Shown: one piece after another, positions 1-9,391 of the stretch
How the letters are laid out: each line of letters opens with the position of its first letter
Position numbering within the stretch: the first letter of the stretch is position 1
From: Paraburkholderia phytofirmans OLGA172
GTDB lineage: Bacteria > Pseudomonadota > Gammaproteobacteria > Burkholderiales > Burkholderiaceae
DNA: 64,000 nucleotides
Direction of reading: 5' to 3'
Assembly: GCF_001634365.1 (NCBI RefSeq)
Contig: NZ_CP014578.1
Span: forward strand, 62,001-126,000
Notes under the pieces: generated by a model
What the model was told of the DNA's origin: nothing
Seen by the model: the letters and a program-made list of their open reading frames with translations, nothing else
Databases searched by the model: none
Translations under genes and position numbers: made by a program

Positions 1-77
1 TCGGCGAAGTCGAGTTATTCGACGATGCCGGCAACATGGCCGTCCACGCCACCACCACCTACGCGCTGCTCGACTGA
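1..77 (+). CDS. PaaI-family thioesterase, C-terminal end (partial)
   Basis: Only the last 24 codons are present, reading GEVELFDDAGNMAVHATTTY and ending ALLD before TGA. The HATTTYAL ending after a strand-like GEVELFD segment matches the last beta strands of hotdog-fold PaaI-type acyl-CoA thioesterases, which hydrolyse acyl- or aryl-CoA in the cytoplasm. The gene enters from outside the window, so neither its start nor its catalytic residues can be checked. It lies 44 bp before the patatin gene on the same strand and may share a transcript with it. The family call rests on a short tail. Confidence 0.5.
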   Translation, partial: GEVELFDDAGNMAVHATTTYALLD

Positions 78-121
78 GGCCCGAAACAGGCCCGCAAGCT
101 GCATTAGAGGAAAAAGCCAAG

Positions 122-997
122 ATGTTCGATCAGGTCGTATTCGCCGGCGGCGGCAATCGCTGCTGGTGGCAGGCGGGATTCTGGGACGTGGTGCAGCCGG
201 AGCTGGATATCCGTCCGCGCGTCATCGCTGGCATTTCGGCCGGCGCCGCCACCGCGTGCATGCTCTACACGCGCGATTCCGACTGGGTCATGCGCTATTA
301 CCAGGACGCGCTGCGCCACAACACCCGCAATGCGTACTGGGGCAATCTGCTGCGTGGCGAATCGGTTTTTCCGCATTACCGGATCTACCGGCAGGCGCTG
401 CTCGACATCTACAGCGACAAATTCTCCACGCTCGCCGACGCGCCCGAAATCCGCATCGGAGTGTCGCACCTGCCACGCTGGCTTGGCGCGCGAAGCGCGG
501 TCGCCGCAGGCCTGATCGCGTACAACATCGAGAAATACGTGCGCAAAACGCTGCATCCGACGCTGGGTCAGACGCTCGGCTTTCATCCGGAATTCGTGCG
601 CGCGCAGGATTGCGCGACGGTCGAGGATCTCGCCGATCTGATTCTGCAATCATCGAGTACGCCGCCGTTCACGCCGGTTTTGCGGCGCAACGGCAGACCG
701 GTGCTGGATGGCGGGATGGTCGACAACGTGCCGGTCGGCGCGCTCGACGCCGAGGCGCCCGGCAACGTGCTGGTGATGGTCACGCGTCTTTACCCACGGC
801 CGCAGATGTTCGTCGTGCCGCACGGCGTGCAGCAACGGCTCTACGTGCAGCCGTCGCGCAAGGTGCCAATTTCGAGTTGGGATTACACCAGCCCGTCGCA
901 GATGGTGCACGCGTATAACCTCGGCCGCGTCGACGGCGAGGCCTTTCTGGAACGCATGCCTGATCTGCTTGAAGCCGGTGCGCACGAAGCGCGCTGA
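122..997 (+). CDS. patatin-like phospholipase family protein
   Basis: A 291-residue protein with the patatin layout. A glycine-rich oxyanion loop (AGGGNRCWW) lies near residue 10, the nucleophile elbow GISAGA near residue 40, and the DGG motif carrying the catalytic Asp (VLDGGMVDNVPV) near residue 198. Together they form the Ser-Asp dyad of lipid acyl hydrolases. The oxyanion loop is unusual in having N-R-C-W-W where most members have a small residue followed by R/K-G. There is no signal peptide or membrane segment, so it is probably cytoplasmic. The start follows AGAGGAAAAA, a good ribosome site. Substrate unknown; it converges on the dehydrogenase gene. Confidence 0.85.
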   Translation: MFDQVVFAGGGNRCWWQAGFWDVVQPELDIRPRVIAGISAGAATACMLYTRDSDWVMRYYQDALRHNTRNAYWGNLLRGESVFPHYRIYRQALLDIYSDKFSTLADAPEIRIGVSHLPRWLGARSAVAAGLIAYNIEKYVRKTLHPTLGQTLGFHPEFVRAQDCATVEDLADLILQSSSTPPFTPVLRRNGRPVLDGGMVDNVPVGALDAEAPGNVLVMVTRLYPRPQMFVVPHGVQQRLYVQPSRKVPISSWDYTSPSQMVHAYNLGRVDGEAFLERMPDLLEAGAHEAR

Positions 998-1148
998 GTT
1001 GAGCGGCAGCGGCGTGGTTTCTAAAAGCGTTGCGTGGCTCGCGGCCTCGCGCCAAAGGAAGTGGCGCGCAGATCGAAGCCTGACGCAATCGCGAGTGGTC
1101 AGCGCGGGTGCTTTACCGAAAATTGCAGTCGGAGTCTAGCGCAGACGC

Positions 1149-2162
1149 TTAACGTCGGCGCCCGCCCTGCAACGCTTCCGGATTCGCCACGCTGACCGTA
1201 TCGCCGGCGTCGAAAGCCAGAATGTTCTGGAATGCCGCGGTGAAATACAACTCGTAGCTCTCGCGTTCCACGTAGCCGATGTGCGGCGTGCAGATCACAT
1301 TTTCCATGCGCAACAGGCTGTAGCCCTGCAGAATCGGCTCGCTTTCGTAGACATCGATCGCGACCATCCCCGGTCGGTTGTGCGACAGCGCGTTCACCAG
1401 CGCGTTTTCGTCGAGCAGTTCGGCTCGGCTCGTGTTCACGAGCAACGCGGTCGGCTTCATCCGCATCAGGTCTTCCTGCTTGACGATGCCGCGCGTGTCG
1501 TCATGCAGACGCAGGTGCAATGACAGCACATCGCTCTGCTCGAACAGCGCCTCACGACTCTCGGCCACGTCATACCCGTCCGCGCGCGCCGCTTCGCGCG
1601 AATGCTCGCGGCCCCAGATCAGCACGTTCATGCCGAAGGCCTTGCCGTATCCGGCAACCAACCGGCCGACTTTGCCGTAACCCCAAATCCCCAGGGTCTG
1701 ACCGCGTAACACCTGGCCCAAACCGAAGTTCGGCGGCAGCGCCGATGTCTTCAAACCGGATTGCTGCCAGGCCCCTTGCTTAAGGTTTGCTACGTATTGC
1801 GGAATCCGCCGCTGAGCGGCCATGATGAGGGCCCAGGTCAGTTCGGCCGGCGCGATCGGCGAGCCGCTGCCTTCCAGCACGGCAATGCCACGCTCGGTAC
1901 AGGCTGCCAGGTCGATATGGCTGGAAACTTTGCCAGTCTGACTGATCATGCGCAAACGCGGCAACTTGTCGAGTAGTTGCGAGCTGATGCGGGTGCGTTC
2001 GCGAATCAGGACCAAGGCGTCGACTTCGGAAAGACGGCTCGCCAGTTGGCCGAGACCGCGGACGGTGTTGTTGAAGACCTTGACCTCATGGTCGGCCAGC
2101 AGTTGAAAGCAGTCGAGCTTGCGGACGGCGTCCTGGTAATCGTCGAGGATGGCAATCTTCAT
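1149..2162 (-). CDS. D-2-hydroxyacid dehydrogenase family protein
   Basis: A 337-residue NAD(P)-dependent dehydrogenase of the D-isomer-specific 2-hydroxyacid family (phosphoglycerate, glycerate, lactate and formate dehydrogenases). The Rossmann motif GYGKVG sits in GIWGYGKVGRLV near residue 155. Catalytic Arg lies in VNTSRAELL, Glu in YESEPI and the His acid/base in CTPHIGYVE near the C-terminus. Start chosen at MKIAILDDYQ because the family begins at this strand; an in-frame ATG seven codons upstream is less likely. Substrate cannot be fixed from sequence. It is divergent from pckG, and a perfect CRP-type palindrome lies 62 bp upstream of its start. Confidence 0.85.
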   Translation of the reverse strand: MKIAILDDYQDAVRKLDCFQLLADHEVKVFNNTVRGLGQLASRLSEVDALVLIRERTRISSQLLDKLPRLRMISQTGKVSSHIDLAACTERGIAVLEGSGSPIAPAELTWALIMAAQRRIPQYVANLKQGAWQQSGLKTSALPPNFGLGQVLRGQTLGIWGYGKVGRLVAGYGKAFGMNVLIWGREHSREAARADGYDVAESREALFEQSDVLSLHLRLHDDTRGIVKQEDLMRMKPTALLVNTSRAELLDENALVNALSHNRPGMVAIDVYESEPILQGYSLLRMENVICTPHIGYVERESYELYFTAAFQNILAFDAGDTVSVANPEALQGGRRR

Positions 2163-2539
2163 GGTATGTGTCTTGCAGCGCACCGTAGCGGTGCGGAACG
2201 GAGTGTTATGCTGACTGTCCCACCATGTGACCTAGGTCACATGCCGGTCTGGCTGGATACCTTAACGTAGAAGCTGCCGCGAAGAACGGCAGCCCCACGG
2301 CAAGGCCGATTGACATCGTTTTTAACAGTTTGTTGCGTGTTGAGGCAAGTCGCTTTACAGACGGTTGCAGACGACCGTCGGCGGACACCTCCGCGCAACA
2401 TGCTGGGTGGCCCATGATGACCTGCACAATTGCGCGTCGGCATGTAGAAATGCCGGCGCGATGAATTGAACGCCTCTCGCATGCAGCGTCGCTGGGCTTG
2501 TACCGTTTTTCTATTGGCTTTCAAAACGGAGACAGGTCG
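2163..2539. other. divergent intergenic region, dehydrogenase / pckG
   Basis: 377 bp without a gene. It holds the perfect palindrome at 2224-2243, a 7-bp inverted repeat (GCTGCCG at 2273-2279 and CGGCAGC at 2287-2293), an exact TTGACA hexamer at 2310-2315 with no good -10 at standard spacing, and a second small hairpin (GACGGT/ACCGTC) near 2360-2380. The pckG leader is therefore probably long and able to fold. No open frame in it looks coding. Confidence 0.6.
2224..2243. promoter_or_regulatory. perfect 20-bp palindrome, CRP-type site
   Basis: CATGTGACCTAGGTCACATG is a perfect palindrome containing TGTGA-N6-TCACA, the consensus half-sites of CRP/FNR-superfamily regulators of the CRP class. 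It lies 62 bp upstream of the dehydrogenase start and about 296 bp upstream of pckG, so it could serve either gene. Which CRP-family protein binds it is inference. Confidence 0.7.
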
Positions 2540-4408
2540 ATGAATCATCCCTCATTCGAAGGACAGCCCACTATCGAGGCGTCCGCAGGGGCACCCGAGT
2601 GGGTCAAACACCGAAAACTGATTGACTGGGTCCAGCGCGTTGCCGCCAAGACCAAACCCGATCGAATTGTCTGGTGCGACGGTTCGCAGGAAGAGTACGA
2701 CCGCCTGTGTGCCCTGATGGTCGAAGCTGGCACCCTCAAGAAGCTCAATCCCGCCAAACGTCCCAATTCCTATCTCGCATGGTCGGATCCGTCGGACGTA
2801 GCGCGCGTCGAAGACCGCACGTTCATCTGCTCCAAGCGCCGTGAAGATGCCGGGCCAACCAACAACTGGATCGAACCGGCTGAGATGCGCTCGACGCTCG
2901 ACGGTCTGTTCGACGGCGCCATGCGCGGCCGCACCATGTACGTGGTGCCGTTCTCGATGGGGCCGCTCGGTTCGCCGATCGCGCACATCGGCGTCGAGTT
3001 GAGCGACAGCCCCTATGTGGCCACCAACATGCGCATCATGACGCGCATGGGCCGCAAGGTGTACGAGGTGCTGGGCGAAGACGGCGAGTTCGTGCCGTGC
3101 GTGCATTCGGTCGGTGCGCCACTCGCGGCGGGCGCGAAAGACGTATCGTGGCCGTGCAACGACACCAAATACATTGTCCATTTCCCCGAATCGCGCGAAA
3201 TCTGGAGCTACGGCTCGGGCTACGGCGGCAATGCGCTGCTTGGCAAGAAGTGCTTCGCGCTGCGCATTGCGTCGACGATGGGCCGCGACGAAGGCTGGCT
3301 CGCCGAACACATGCTGATTCTTGGCGTGACGTCGCCGCAAGGGCACAAACATCATGTCGCGGCGGCGTTTCCGTCGGCTTGCGGCAAGACCAATTTCGCC
3401 ATGCTGATTCCGCCGGCAGGCCTGAACGGCTGGAAAATCTCCACGATCGGCGACGATATTGCCTGGATCAAGCCGGGTAAGGACGGCCGTCTGTACGCGA
3501 TCAACCCGGAGGCGGGCTATTTCGGCGTGGCACCGGGCACGAGCGAAAAGACCAACTTCAACGCGATGGCCACGCTGAAGGAAAACGTCATCTTCACGAA
3601 CGTCGCGCTGACCGACGACGGCGACGTCTGGTGGGAAGGCATGACCGACGAGCCGCCCGCTCACCTGATCGATTGGCAGGGCAAAGATTGGACGCCGGCA
3701 AGCGCGAAAGAGAGCGGCCGCAAGGCAGCGCATCCGAATGCGCGTTTCACGGCGCCGGCTTCGCAATGTCCGTCGATCGACGCCGACTGGGAGAACCCGG
3801 CGGGCGTCGCGATCGACGCGTTCATTTTTGGCGGTCGTCGTTCCACCACCGTGCCCCTCGTCACCGAAGCGCGCAACTGGGTCGAAGGTGTCTACATGGC
3901 GGCGACCATGGGCTCGGAAACAACCGCGGCGGCGGCGGGGCAGCAAGGCGTGGTGCGCCGCGACCCGTTCGCGATGCTGCCGTTCTGCGGTTACAACATG
4001 AGCGACTACTTCGGGCACTGGCTGAAAACCGGCGAGCGTCTCGAGAAGCTGAGCGCGAAGCTGCCGAAAATCTTCTGCGTCAACTGGTTCCGCAAGGGCG
4101 CGGACGGCAAGTTCGTCTGGCCGGGCTTCGGCGAGAACATGCGTGTGCTGGGCTGGATGGTCGGGCGCATTGAGGGCAACGCGCAAGGTGAAGAACACGC
4201 GTTCGGCGTGTCGCCGCACTATGAAGACATCGACTGGAGCGGCCTCGATTTCAGCCGCGAGCAATTCCAGCAGGTGATTTCTGTCGACGACGCAGCCTGG
4301 CGCGACGAACTCAAGCTGCACGCCGCGCTGTTTGACACATTGCAGCAAGGCCTGCCGCCGGCTTTGACTGAGGCAAAACGCGCGCTTGAGGGGAAACTCG
4401 CTGCCTGA
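2540..4408 (+). CDS. pckG: phosphoenolpyruvate carboxykinase (GTP)
   Basis: A 622-residue enzyme converting oxaloacetate and GTP to phosphoenolpyruvate, CO2 and GDP: the entry step of gluconeogenesis. The P-loop kinase-1 motif FPSACGKTN is near residue 280, the kinase-2 metal motif GDDIAW shortly after, and the GTP-family substrate segment [16 protein letters not shown] before them. The length is usual for the GTP class and quite different from ATP-type PckA. The start is set by GGAG about 8 bp upstream of ATG at 2540. The gene stands alone between a divergent dehydrogenase and a good terminator. The CRP-type palindrome upstream suggests catabolite-type control. Confidence 0.97.
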   Translation: MNHPSFEGQPTIEASAGAPEWVKHRKLIDWVQRVAAKTKPDRIVWCDGSQEEYDRLCALMVEAGTLKKLNPAKRPNSYLAWSDPSDVARVEDRTFICSKRREDAGPTNNWIEPAEMRSTLDGLFDGAMRGRTMYVVPFSMGPLGSPIAHIGVELSDSPYVATNMRIMTRMGRKVYEVLGEDGEFVPCVHSVGAPLAAGAKDVSWPCNDTKYIVHFPESREIWSYGSGYGGNALLGKKCFALRIASTMGRDEGWLAEHMLILGVTSPQGHKHHVAAAFPSACGKTNFAMLIPPAGLNGWKISTIGDDIAWIKPGKDGRLYAINPEAGYFGVAPGTSEKTNFNAMATLKENVIFTNVALTDDGDVWWEGMTDEPPAHLIDWQGKDWTPASAKESGRKAAHPNARFTAPASQCPSIDADWENPAGVAIDAFIFGGRRSTTVPLVTEARNWVEGVYMAATMGSETTAAAAGQQGVVRRDPFAMLPFCGYNMSDYFGHWLKTGERLEKLSAKLPKIFCVNWFRKGADGKFVWPGFGENMRVLGWMVGRIEGNAQGEEHAFGVSPHYEDIDWSGLDFSREQFQQVISVDDAAWRDELKLHAALFDTLQQGLPPALTEAKRALEGKLAA

Positions 4409-4432
4409 TTAGGTGAGTATTCACTTCGCATG

Positions 4433-4455
4433 AAAGCCGCCTTCGGGCGGCTTTT
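4433..4455 (+). terminator. rho-independent terminator of pckG
   Basis: AAGCCGCC, loop TTCG, GGCGGCTT followed by a short T run, 25 bp after the pckG stop. The tight UUCG tetraloop is typical of strong terminators. Confidence 0.85.
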
Positions 4456-4560
4456 CGTTTCCGGTCCGACCCCGCATTGCGATCTTTTCTGATTTCGCAA
4501 TGCTGAAGCGACCGTTGCATCTGTTCGAACAAAAAAGACAGTGCAAGCTGCGGCGCACTA

Positions 4561-4585
4561 GATTGTTACTCTTGTGGGAACAATC
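4561..4585. promoter_or_regulatory. LysR-type T-N11-A box
   Basis: GATTGTT at 4561-4567 and AACAATC at 4579-4585 form a perfect 7-bp inverted repeat separated by exactly 11 bp, the T-N11-A geometry of LysR-type recognition sites. It lies 166 bp upstream of the LysR gene start and is most simply read as its autoregulatory site. Confidence 0.6.
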
Positions 4586-4750
4586 GAGGCTCCCGCCCTA
4601 CACTGTGGAGCACACTGGCACAAATATCGACAATATTTCCGCTTTTGAGGGCAACTTCTGCACGATTTCGCGAGTCGTAGGAGAATTCGAAGTTCGCTTC
4701 ACTGGTTTTCACTAATTGTCAGGAAGCAGTAACACGGCAGGAGTTGTCTT

Positions 4751-5848
4751 ATGGATCATTTGCAGTCGATGCGAGTTTTCGTCAAAGTGGCGGATCTCGG
4801 CAGTTTTGCCCGCGCTGCAAGCGCGATGGATATTTCCAACGCAGTCGCCACCCGTCACGTTGCCGATCTCGAAGGCCGTCTTGGTACGCGGCTGCTCAAT
4901 CGCACAACCCGCAGCTTGTCCCTGACCGAATCCGGTCAGGTTTATCTCGAGCGTGCGCGCCAGATTCTCGACGAACTGGAAGACGTCGAGCAGATGGTGG
5001 TCGCGCGCAATCACGAACCCGTCGGCACGTTGCGCATAGTCGCACCGGTCGTATTCGGGTTGCATAATCTCGCGCCCGTGCTGCAAACGTACGCGGAGCG
5101 CTATCCGAAAGTCATTCCCGATGTCACGCTGGTCGACCGTCAAGTCGATCTGGTCGAAGAAGGTTTCGACGTGGGCGTGGTGGTCACGCGGCAGATGCGC
5201 AGCGCGAGCATTGTCACGCGGCGGTTGACCACCGGTTGCATGACGGTGTGTGCGACGCCCGCGTATCTGGAAAAACACGGCACGCCCACGCGGCCCGAGC
5301 ATTTGCTCAGGCACCCGTGCCTGAGCTTGCCGTCCGAGTATTGGGGCGACGAGCGTGTGTTCACGGGTTCGGAAGGCGAAGTCCGCGTGCGTCCATCCAA
5401 CGTGATCGTGGCTAACAACACGGAAATGCTGCGGCAGTTCGCGTTGCTCGGCATGGGCATCGCGATTTTGCCGAGCTATCTGATCGGCCGCGACATGACG
5501 CGCGGCAGGCTCGTGCGTTTGCTTGGCGATTTCCGTTTGCCGCAGGTCGAGATCAACATCGCGTATCCGAGCCGCCGTCACTTGCCGGCAAAGGTGCGTA
5601 CGTTTATCGATCATCTGGTCGAGCATTTCAGCCAGACGCCGAATAGTCTGCTCGGCGAGCAGTGGATCAAGGACGGCCTTGGCAGGCCTGCTACGCCCAC
5701 GGCGCTCGATTCGGCGGATCCCATGCCACCGGAAGCGTTCGATGGCGCTGAGCCGCTGTCACGGCTGCTGGATAGCGAGTTATCGCCGGTGCCTAAGACT
5801 TTGGCAAAGACGAATCGTCCACGGCCCGCCGCGCTGTCGCCGCTGTAA
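4751..5848 (+). CDS. LysR-family transcriptional regulator
   Basis: A 365-residue LysR regulator. The N-terminal winged HTH begins MDHLQSMRVFVKVADLGSFA and includes AASAMDISNAVATRHVADLE and LLNRTTRSLSLTESG. The LysR substrate-binding domain (periplasmic-binding fold) follows from about residue 90. It resembles the large CrgA/DmlR-type subgroup, whose effectors are mostly unknown. It is longer than the usual 300 or so residues because of a 60-residue polar, proline-rich C-terminal extension after LVEHFSQTPN. GGAG sits 8 bp before ATG. The nearest genes are pckG upstream and topB downstream (convergent), so no target is obvious. Confidence 0.93.
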   Translation: MDHLQSMRVFVKVADLGSFARAASAMDISNAVATRHVADLEGRLGTRLLNRTTRSLSLTESGQVYLERARQILDELEDVEQMVVARNHEPVGTLRIVAPVVFGLHNLAPVLQTYAERYPKVIPDVTLVDRQVDLVEEGFDVGVVVTRQMRSASIVTRRLTTGCMTVCATPAYLEKHGTPTRPEHLLRHPCLSLPSEYWGDERVFTGSEGEVRVRPSNVIVANNTEMLRQFALLGMGIAILPSYLIGRDMTRGRLVRLLGDFRLPQVEINIAYPSRRHLPAKVRTFIDHLVEHFSQTPNSLLGEQWIKDGLGRPATPTALDSADPMPPEAFDGAEPLSRLLDSELSPVPKTLAKTNRPRPAALSPL

Positions 5849-5904
5849 CGACCCGGGCGAGGGTGCCGGCAGCGCTTGAGGTCAGCGCAGTCTGGCCGAC
5901 AAAT

Positions 5905-5941
5905 AAAAAGGCGCAGTCACGAAAGTGACTGCGCCTTTTTT
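5905..5941 (+). terminator. strong bidirectional terminator, LysR / topB
   Basis: A 16-bp perfect stem (AAAAAGGCGCAGTCAC, loop GAAA, GTGACTGCGCCTTTTT). The A run before and T run after make it usable from both strands. It lies between the convergent LysR gene and topB. Confidence 0.92.
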
Positions 5942-5997
5942 CAGGCAAGTTCGAAGCTGGCCGGAAGCTGAATACCCATCCGGCCCATGCGCCCGAT

Positions 5998-8676
5998 TTA
6001 CGAGCCCGTCTTGCGCGCGACCGTTTTCTTGGCCGGCGCCTTCTTGGCGGCAGCGGTCTTCTTCGCAGCCGCAGTCTTCGTAGCGGGTGCTTTCTTGGCC
6101 GCGACCTTCTTGGCGGGCACCGCCTTCACGGCGACCGGTGCATCTTCGTCATCCGACTCCGGCGCTGCCTTGGCCGCCGCCTTAGCCGCCGCGGTCTTGG
6201 CCGCCGTCTTGGCTGACGGCTCTTTCTTCTCGAATTCGAAGCCGATCTTGCCGTCGTTCTGCTTGACGAGGAACGCCTTGAAGTTGCGGCCGGTACGTGA
6301 CGACTTGAAGTTCGTCAGCAGGTCGGTGCGCCCTTCCTCGAGCAATTTCGCCATCTGCTCACGCGCGATTTCCTGCTGCAGAATCACCTTGCCCGAGCGG
6401 AAGTCGCAAGTTTTCGGGTTTGCAACCGAGTTCTCGCAGACATAGCTCATGCCGTGTTCGAACACGCGGCCCTTGCACTTCGGGCACGCGCCGACCGCCT
6501 GCTGGTCGGAGAAGTCAGGCGGTTCGCCATCTTCGCCGCCCGAGTCCTGACCGAAGTCGAATTCGAGCTTGTAGTTCTTGATCTCGTCGTCGAGCGAGAG
6601 CTTCAAGATCGCCGAGAACGGGCGGCCCATCTTGCTGCGGAAACCCGACAGCGGTCCGATCGTCTTGTTCTGCAGGAGCTCTTCAACTTCCGGAATTTCG
6701 AACTGACGTCCGCCCGGAATCTTGGAGATCGAGAACTCGCACTTCGAGCACGCGAAGCGTCGGTAATTTTCCTTTACCTGACCGCCGCAATTCGGACACG
6801 GCGTCTGCAACGTCGCGTAATCGCCCGGGATCGTGTCGGAATCGTACTCTTTCGCGCGCTTGACGATGGTCTGCGTCATGCGGGCGATTTCCTGCATGAA
6901 CGCGTCGCGCGGCAGGTTGCCACGTTCCATCTGCGAGAGCTTGTATTCCCACTCGCCGGTCAATTCCGGTGCGGTCAATTCCTTGACGCCGAGGCCGCGC
7001 AGCAGTGTCATCAACTGGAACGCCTTGGCGGTCGGAATCAGATCGCGGCCTTCGCGGATCAGATACTTTTCACCGAGCAGCCCTTCGATAATGGCGGCGC
7101 GCGTGGCCGGCGTGCCGAGACCCTTGGCAGCCATGGCTTCGCGCAATTCGTCGTCTTCGACGAGCTTGCCTGCGCCTTCCATTGCCGACAGCAAGGTCGC
7201 TTCGTTGTAACGTGCGGGCGGTTTCGTCACCAGTTGCTGGGCGGCGATCTTGTCCGTCTTGACCTTCTCGTCTTTTTGCACCGGCACGAGGTTCGCGTCT
7301 TCACCGCCGATTTCGCGGCCGTAGATCTGCAACCAGCCCGGTTCGACCAGTACCTTGCCTTCGGTCTTGAAGTGATGGCCGACCACTTCCGTGATCCGCG
7401 TCGTCACACGAAATTCGGCGGCCGGGAAGAATACCGACAGGAAGCGCTTCACCACCAGGTCGTAGAGCTTCTGTTCCGGTTCGGACAGATTCTTCGGCGC
7501 CTGCAGCGTGGGGATGATTGCGAAGTGGTCGCTGATCTTCGAGTTGTCGAAGATGCGCTTGTTCGGCTTCACCCAGCCCTTGTCCAATACCTGCTTGGCA
7601 AACGGGAGATAGTTGTTGCTCTCCTTGAGCATGCCCAGCGTTTCCTTGACCGTATCCATATAGTCTTCCGGCAACGCGCGTGCGTCGGTCCGGGGATAGG
7701 TCAGCACCTTGTGCTTTTCGTACAGCGCCTGAGCGAGGCCGAGTGTGTTCTTGGCCGAAAAGCCGAAGCGGCCGTTGGCTTCACGCTGCAAGCTGGTCAG
7801 GTCGAACAGCGCCGGCGACAGTTGCGTGGACGGCTTCGATTCTTCGGTCACCGTGCCGATCTGGCCACGGCAGGCCGCGACGATCGTCTCAGCCGCGGGC
7901 AGCGCCCACAGCCGCGAATCGCGTTTTTCCGGATCGAACTCGTCGCGCTTAAATTTCGGATCGAACCAGCGGCCCTCGTAGAAACCGGCCGCACAGACGA
8001 ACTCCGCCTTCACTTCCCAATAATCGCGCGGCACGAAGCGGCGAATCTTTTCTTCGCGCTCGACGACGATCGACAGCGTCGGCGTCTGCACCCGGCCGAC
8101 CGTGGTCAGGAAGAAGCCGCCGCCCTTGCTGTTGAACGCGGTCATGGCTCGCGTGCCGTTGATGCCGACCAGCCAGTCCGCTTCCGAGCGGCAGCGCGCT
8201 GCATCGGCGAGCGGCTGCATTTCCTCGTCGCTACGCAGACGGGCAAAGCCGTCGCGGATCGAGCCGGCTGTCATCGACTGAAGCCACAGGCGCTGTACTG
8301 GCTGCTTGGCTTTCGCGTGCTGCGCGATCAGGCGGAAAATCAGCTCGCCCTCGCGCCCCGCGTCACATGCGTTAATCAGGCGGTCGATGTCTTTACGCTT
8401 GAGCAGCTTGGTCAGCACCTTCAGGCGCGACTCGCTCTTGGCGATCGGATTCAGATCGAAATGCGGCGGAATGACGGGCAAGTTGGCGAAACTCCACTTG
8501 CCGCGTTTGACTTCATAGTCTTCGGGCGCGGCGATTTCCAGCAAGTGGCCGACTGCCGAGGAAAGGACGTAGTCGTCGCTTTCGTAGTATTCGTCATGCT
8601 TGGTAAAACCGCCCAAAGCGCGCGCGATGTCGTTCGCGACGGAAGGCTTTTCGGCGATGATCAGTGCTTTGGACAT
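5998..8676 (-). CDS. topB: DNA topoisomerase III
   Basis: An 892-residue type IA topoisomerase that relaxes or decatenates negatively supercoiled DNA through a 5'-phosphotyrosine intermediate. The Toprim domain starts [16 protein letters not shown], with acidic residues in DAGREGEL near 105-111. The fold motif [11 protein letters not shown] follows, and the active-site Tyr is in TYPRTD near residue 330. Two four-cysteine zinc ribbons occur late (CPNCGG...CSKCEF and CPKCKG...CENS...C). The last 75 residues are a Lys/Ala/Pro tail like histone H1 or AlgP, interrupted by an acidic ESDDEDA patch. It is longer than E. coli TopB because of the zinc ribbons and tail. It is the last gene after dprA and a thioredoxin-like gene. 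Confidence 0.96.
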   Translation of the reverse strand: MSKALIIAEKPSVANDIARALGGFTKHDEYYESDDYVLSSAVGHLLEIAAPEDYEVKRGKWSFANLPVIPPHFDLNPIAKSESRLKVLTKLLKRKDIDRLINACDAGREGELIFRLIAQHAKAKQPVQRLWLQSMTAGSIRDGFARLRSDEEMQPLADAARCRSEADWLVGINGTRAMTAFNSKGGGFFLTTVGRVQTPTLSIVVEREEKIRRFVPRDYWEVKAEFVCAAGFYEGRWFDPKFKRDEFDPEKRDSRLWALPAAETIVAACRGQIGTVTEESKPSTQLSPALFDLTSLQREANGRFGFSAKNTLGLAQALYEKHKVLTYPRTDARALPEDYMDTVKETLGMLKESNNYLPFAKQVLDKGWVKPNKRIFDNSKISDHFAIIPTLQAPKNLSEPEQKLYDLVVKRFLSVFFPAAEFRVTTRITEVVGHHFKTEGKVLVEPGWLQIYGREIGGEDANLVPVQKDEKVKTDKIAAQQLVTKPPARYNEATLLSAMEGAGKLVEDDELREAMAAKGLGTPATRAAIIEGLLGEKYLIREGRDLIPTAKAFQLMTLLRGLGVKELTAPELTGEWEYKLSQMERGNLPRDAFMQEIARMTQTIVKRAKEYDSDTIPGDYATLQTPCPNCGGQVKENYRRFACSKCEFSISKIPGGRQFEIPEVEELLQNKTIGPLSGFRSKMGRPFSAILKLSLDDEIKNYKLEFDFGQDSGGEDGEPPDFSDQQAVGACPKCKGRVFEHGMSYVCENSVANPKTCDFRSGKVILQQEIAREQMAKLLEEGRTDLLTNFKSSRTGRNFKAFLVKQNDGKIGFEFEKKEPSAKTAAKTAAAKAAAKAAPESDDEDAPVAVKAVPAKKVAAKKAPATKTAAAKKTAAAKKAPAKKTVARKTGS

Positions 8677-8924
8677 GACTCGATGTGAGGTTGGTAGATG
8701 CGGGTTGATGGCCTTGAGTGCGCTTAATTAGCGCGACCCTCGTTTGCGACCTTTGCGACCCAATAACGACCGCTTTATAGCACACGGCGCGAGAGCGGCG
8801 TGTCAAGTGCCATAAAAAGCGCGCCATGATAATTGCGTGCTCAGTAACTGGGCAAGCTGCGGAAAACGCGGCGTGTACCGCTTGCAACGCCCGTTCCGCA
8901 AGGTTCGGCGGCCGGTGGCCACGT

Positions 8925-9302
8925 TCACGCGGCGGCCAGCGCAGGCCGCAATTTGGGCGCGCCGCTGACGCCGGGCACGGCCGTCAGATCGGACAACATC
9001 CGCTCCACAATCGCCGCCTGCGGCAAAACCGTGCCAAAAAAACGTGTCGTTCCCGAGTCTTCGATCAGGATGGTCGGGAAATTTTCGACATCCAGATCGT
9101 CGAAGCGGTCCGCATGGGTTTCGATGTCGATCCATGCGAAACAGATCTCCGGATGCTTATCCGCCAGCCGGTCGAAGGCATCCCGATACTCACGGCAGGT
9201 CCCGCACCACTCCGCGCACAGGCAGGCAACGAACAGCGTGTCGGGTTCGTTGACGCGCTCGGCAATCCGGTCGTGGTCGGTGTCGAGATTCAGCGCGGGC
9301 AT
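8925..9302 (-). CDS. thioredoxin-family protein
   Basis: A 125-residue single thioredoxin domain. It has the redox motif WCGTC (ECLCAEWCGTCREY context near residue 30) and the cis-proline region NFPTIL followed by a short strand. No signal peptide is seen, so it is cytoplasmic. The GT between the cysteines differs from the GP of classical thioredoxin, which usually shifts the redox potential; this is inference. An extra Cys sits just before the motif (VACLCAEWC). It lies between dprA and topB, a conserved order in Burkholderiaceae. A role protecting DNA-processing enzymes is possible but unproven. Confidence 0.88.
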   Translation of the reverse strand: MPALNLDTDHDRIAERVNEPDTLFVACLCAEWCGTCREYRDAFDRLADKHPEICFAWIDIETHADRFDDLDVENFPTILIEDSGTTRFFGTVLPQAAIVERMLSDLTAVPGVSGAPKLRPALAAA

Positions 9303-9391
9303 GATGGTTCCTTACGTACTTTTGTCAGGTGCTTTGGCGCGAATGTAGCATGGCCGATCCCGAATCGTGATCAACCCTGGTCAATGCGGGG

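Larger units (their letters stand above)
4409..4750. other. pckG-LysR intergenic region
   Basis: 342 bp with no gene. It contains the pckG terminator (4433-4455) and the LysR-type box (4561-4585). I see no strong sigma-70 promoter pair and no other structured element. Confidence 0.55.

Noticed and set aside
2552..4348. A 598-codon open frame opposite pckG
   Set aside because: Antisense shadow of pckG; composition is Arg/His-rich as expected for the complement of GC-rich codons.
6454..8688. A 744-codon open frame opposite topB
   Set aside because: It is fully antisense to topB, whose domains are complete; long antisense frames are expected in GC-rich DNA, and its protein has no recognisable motif.
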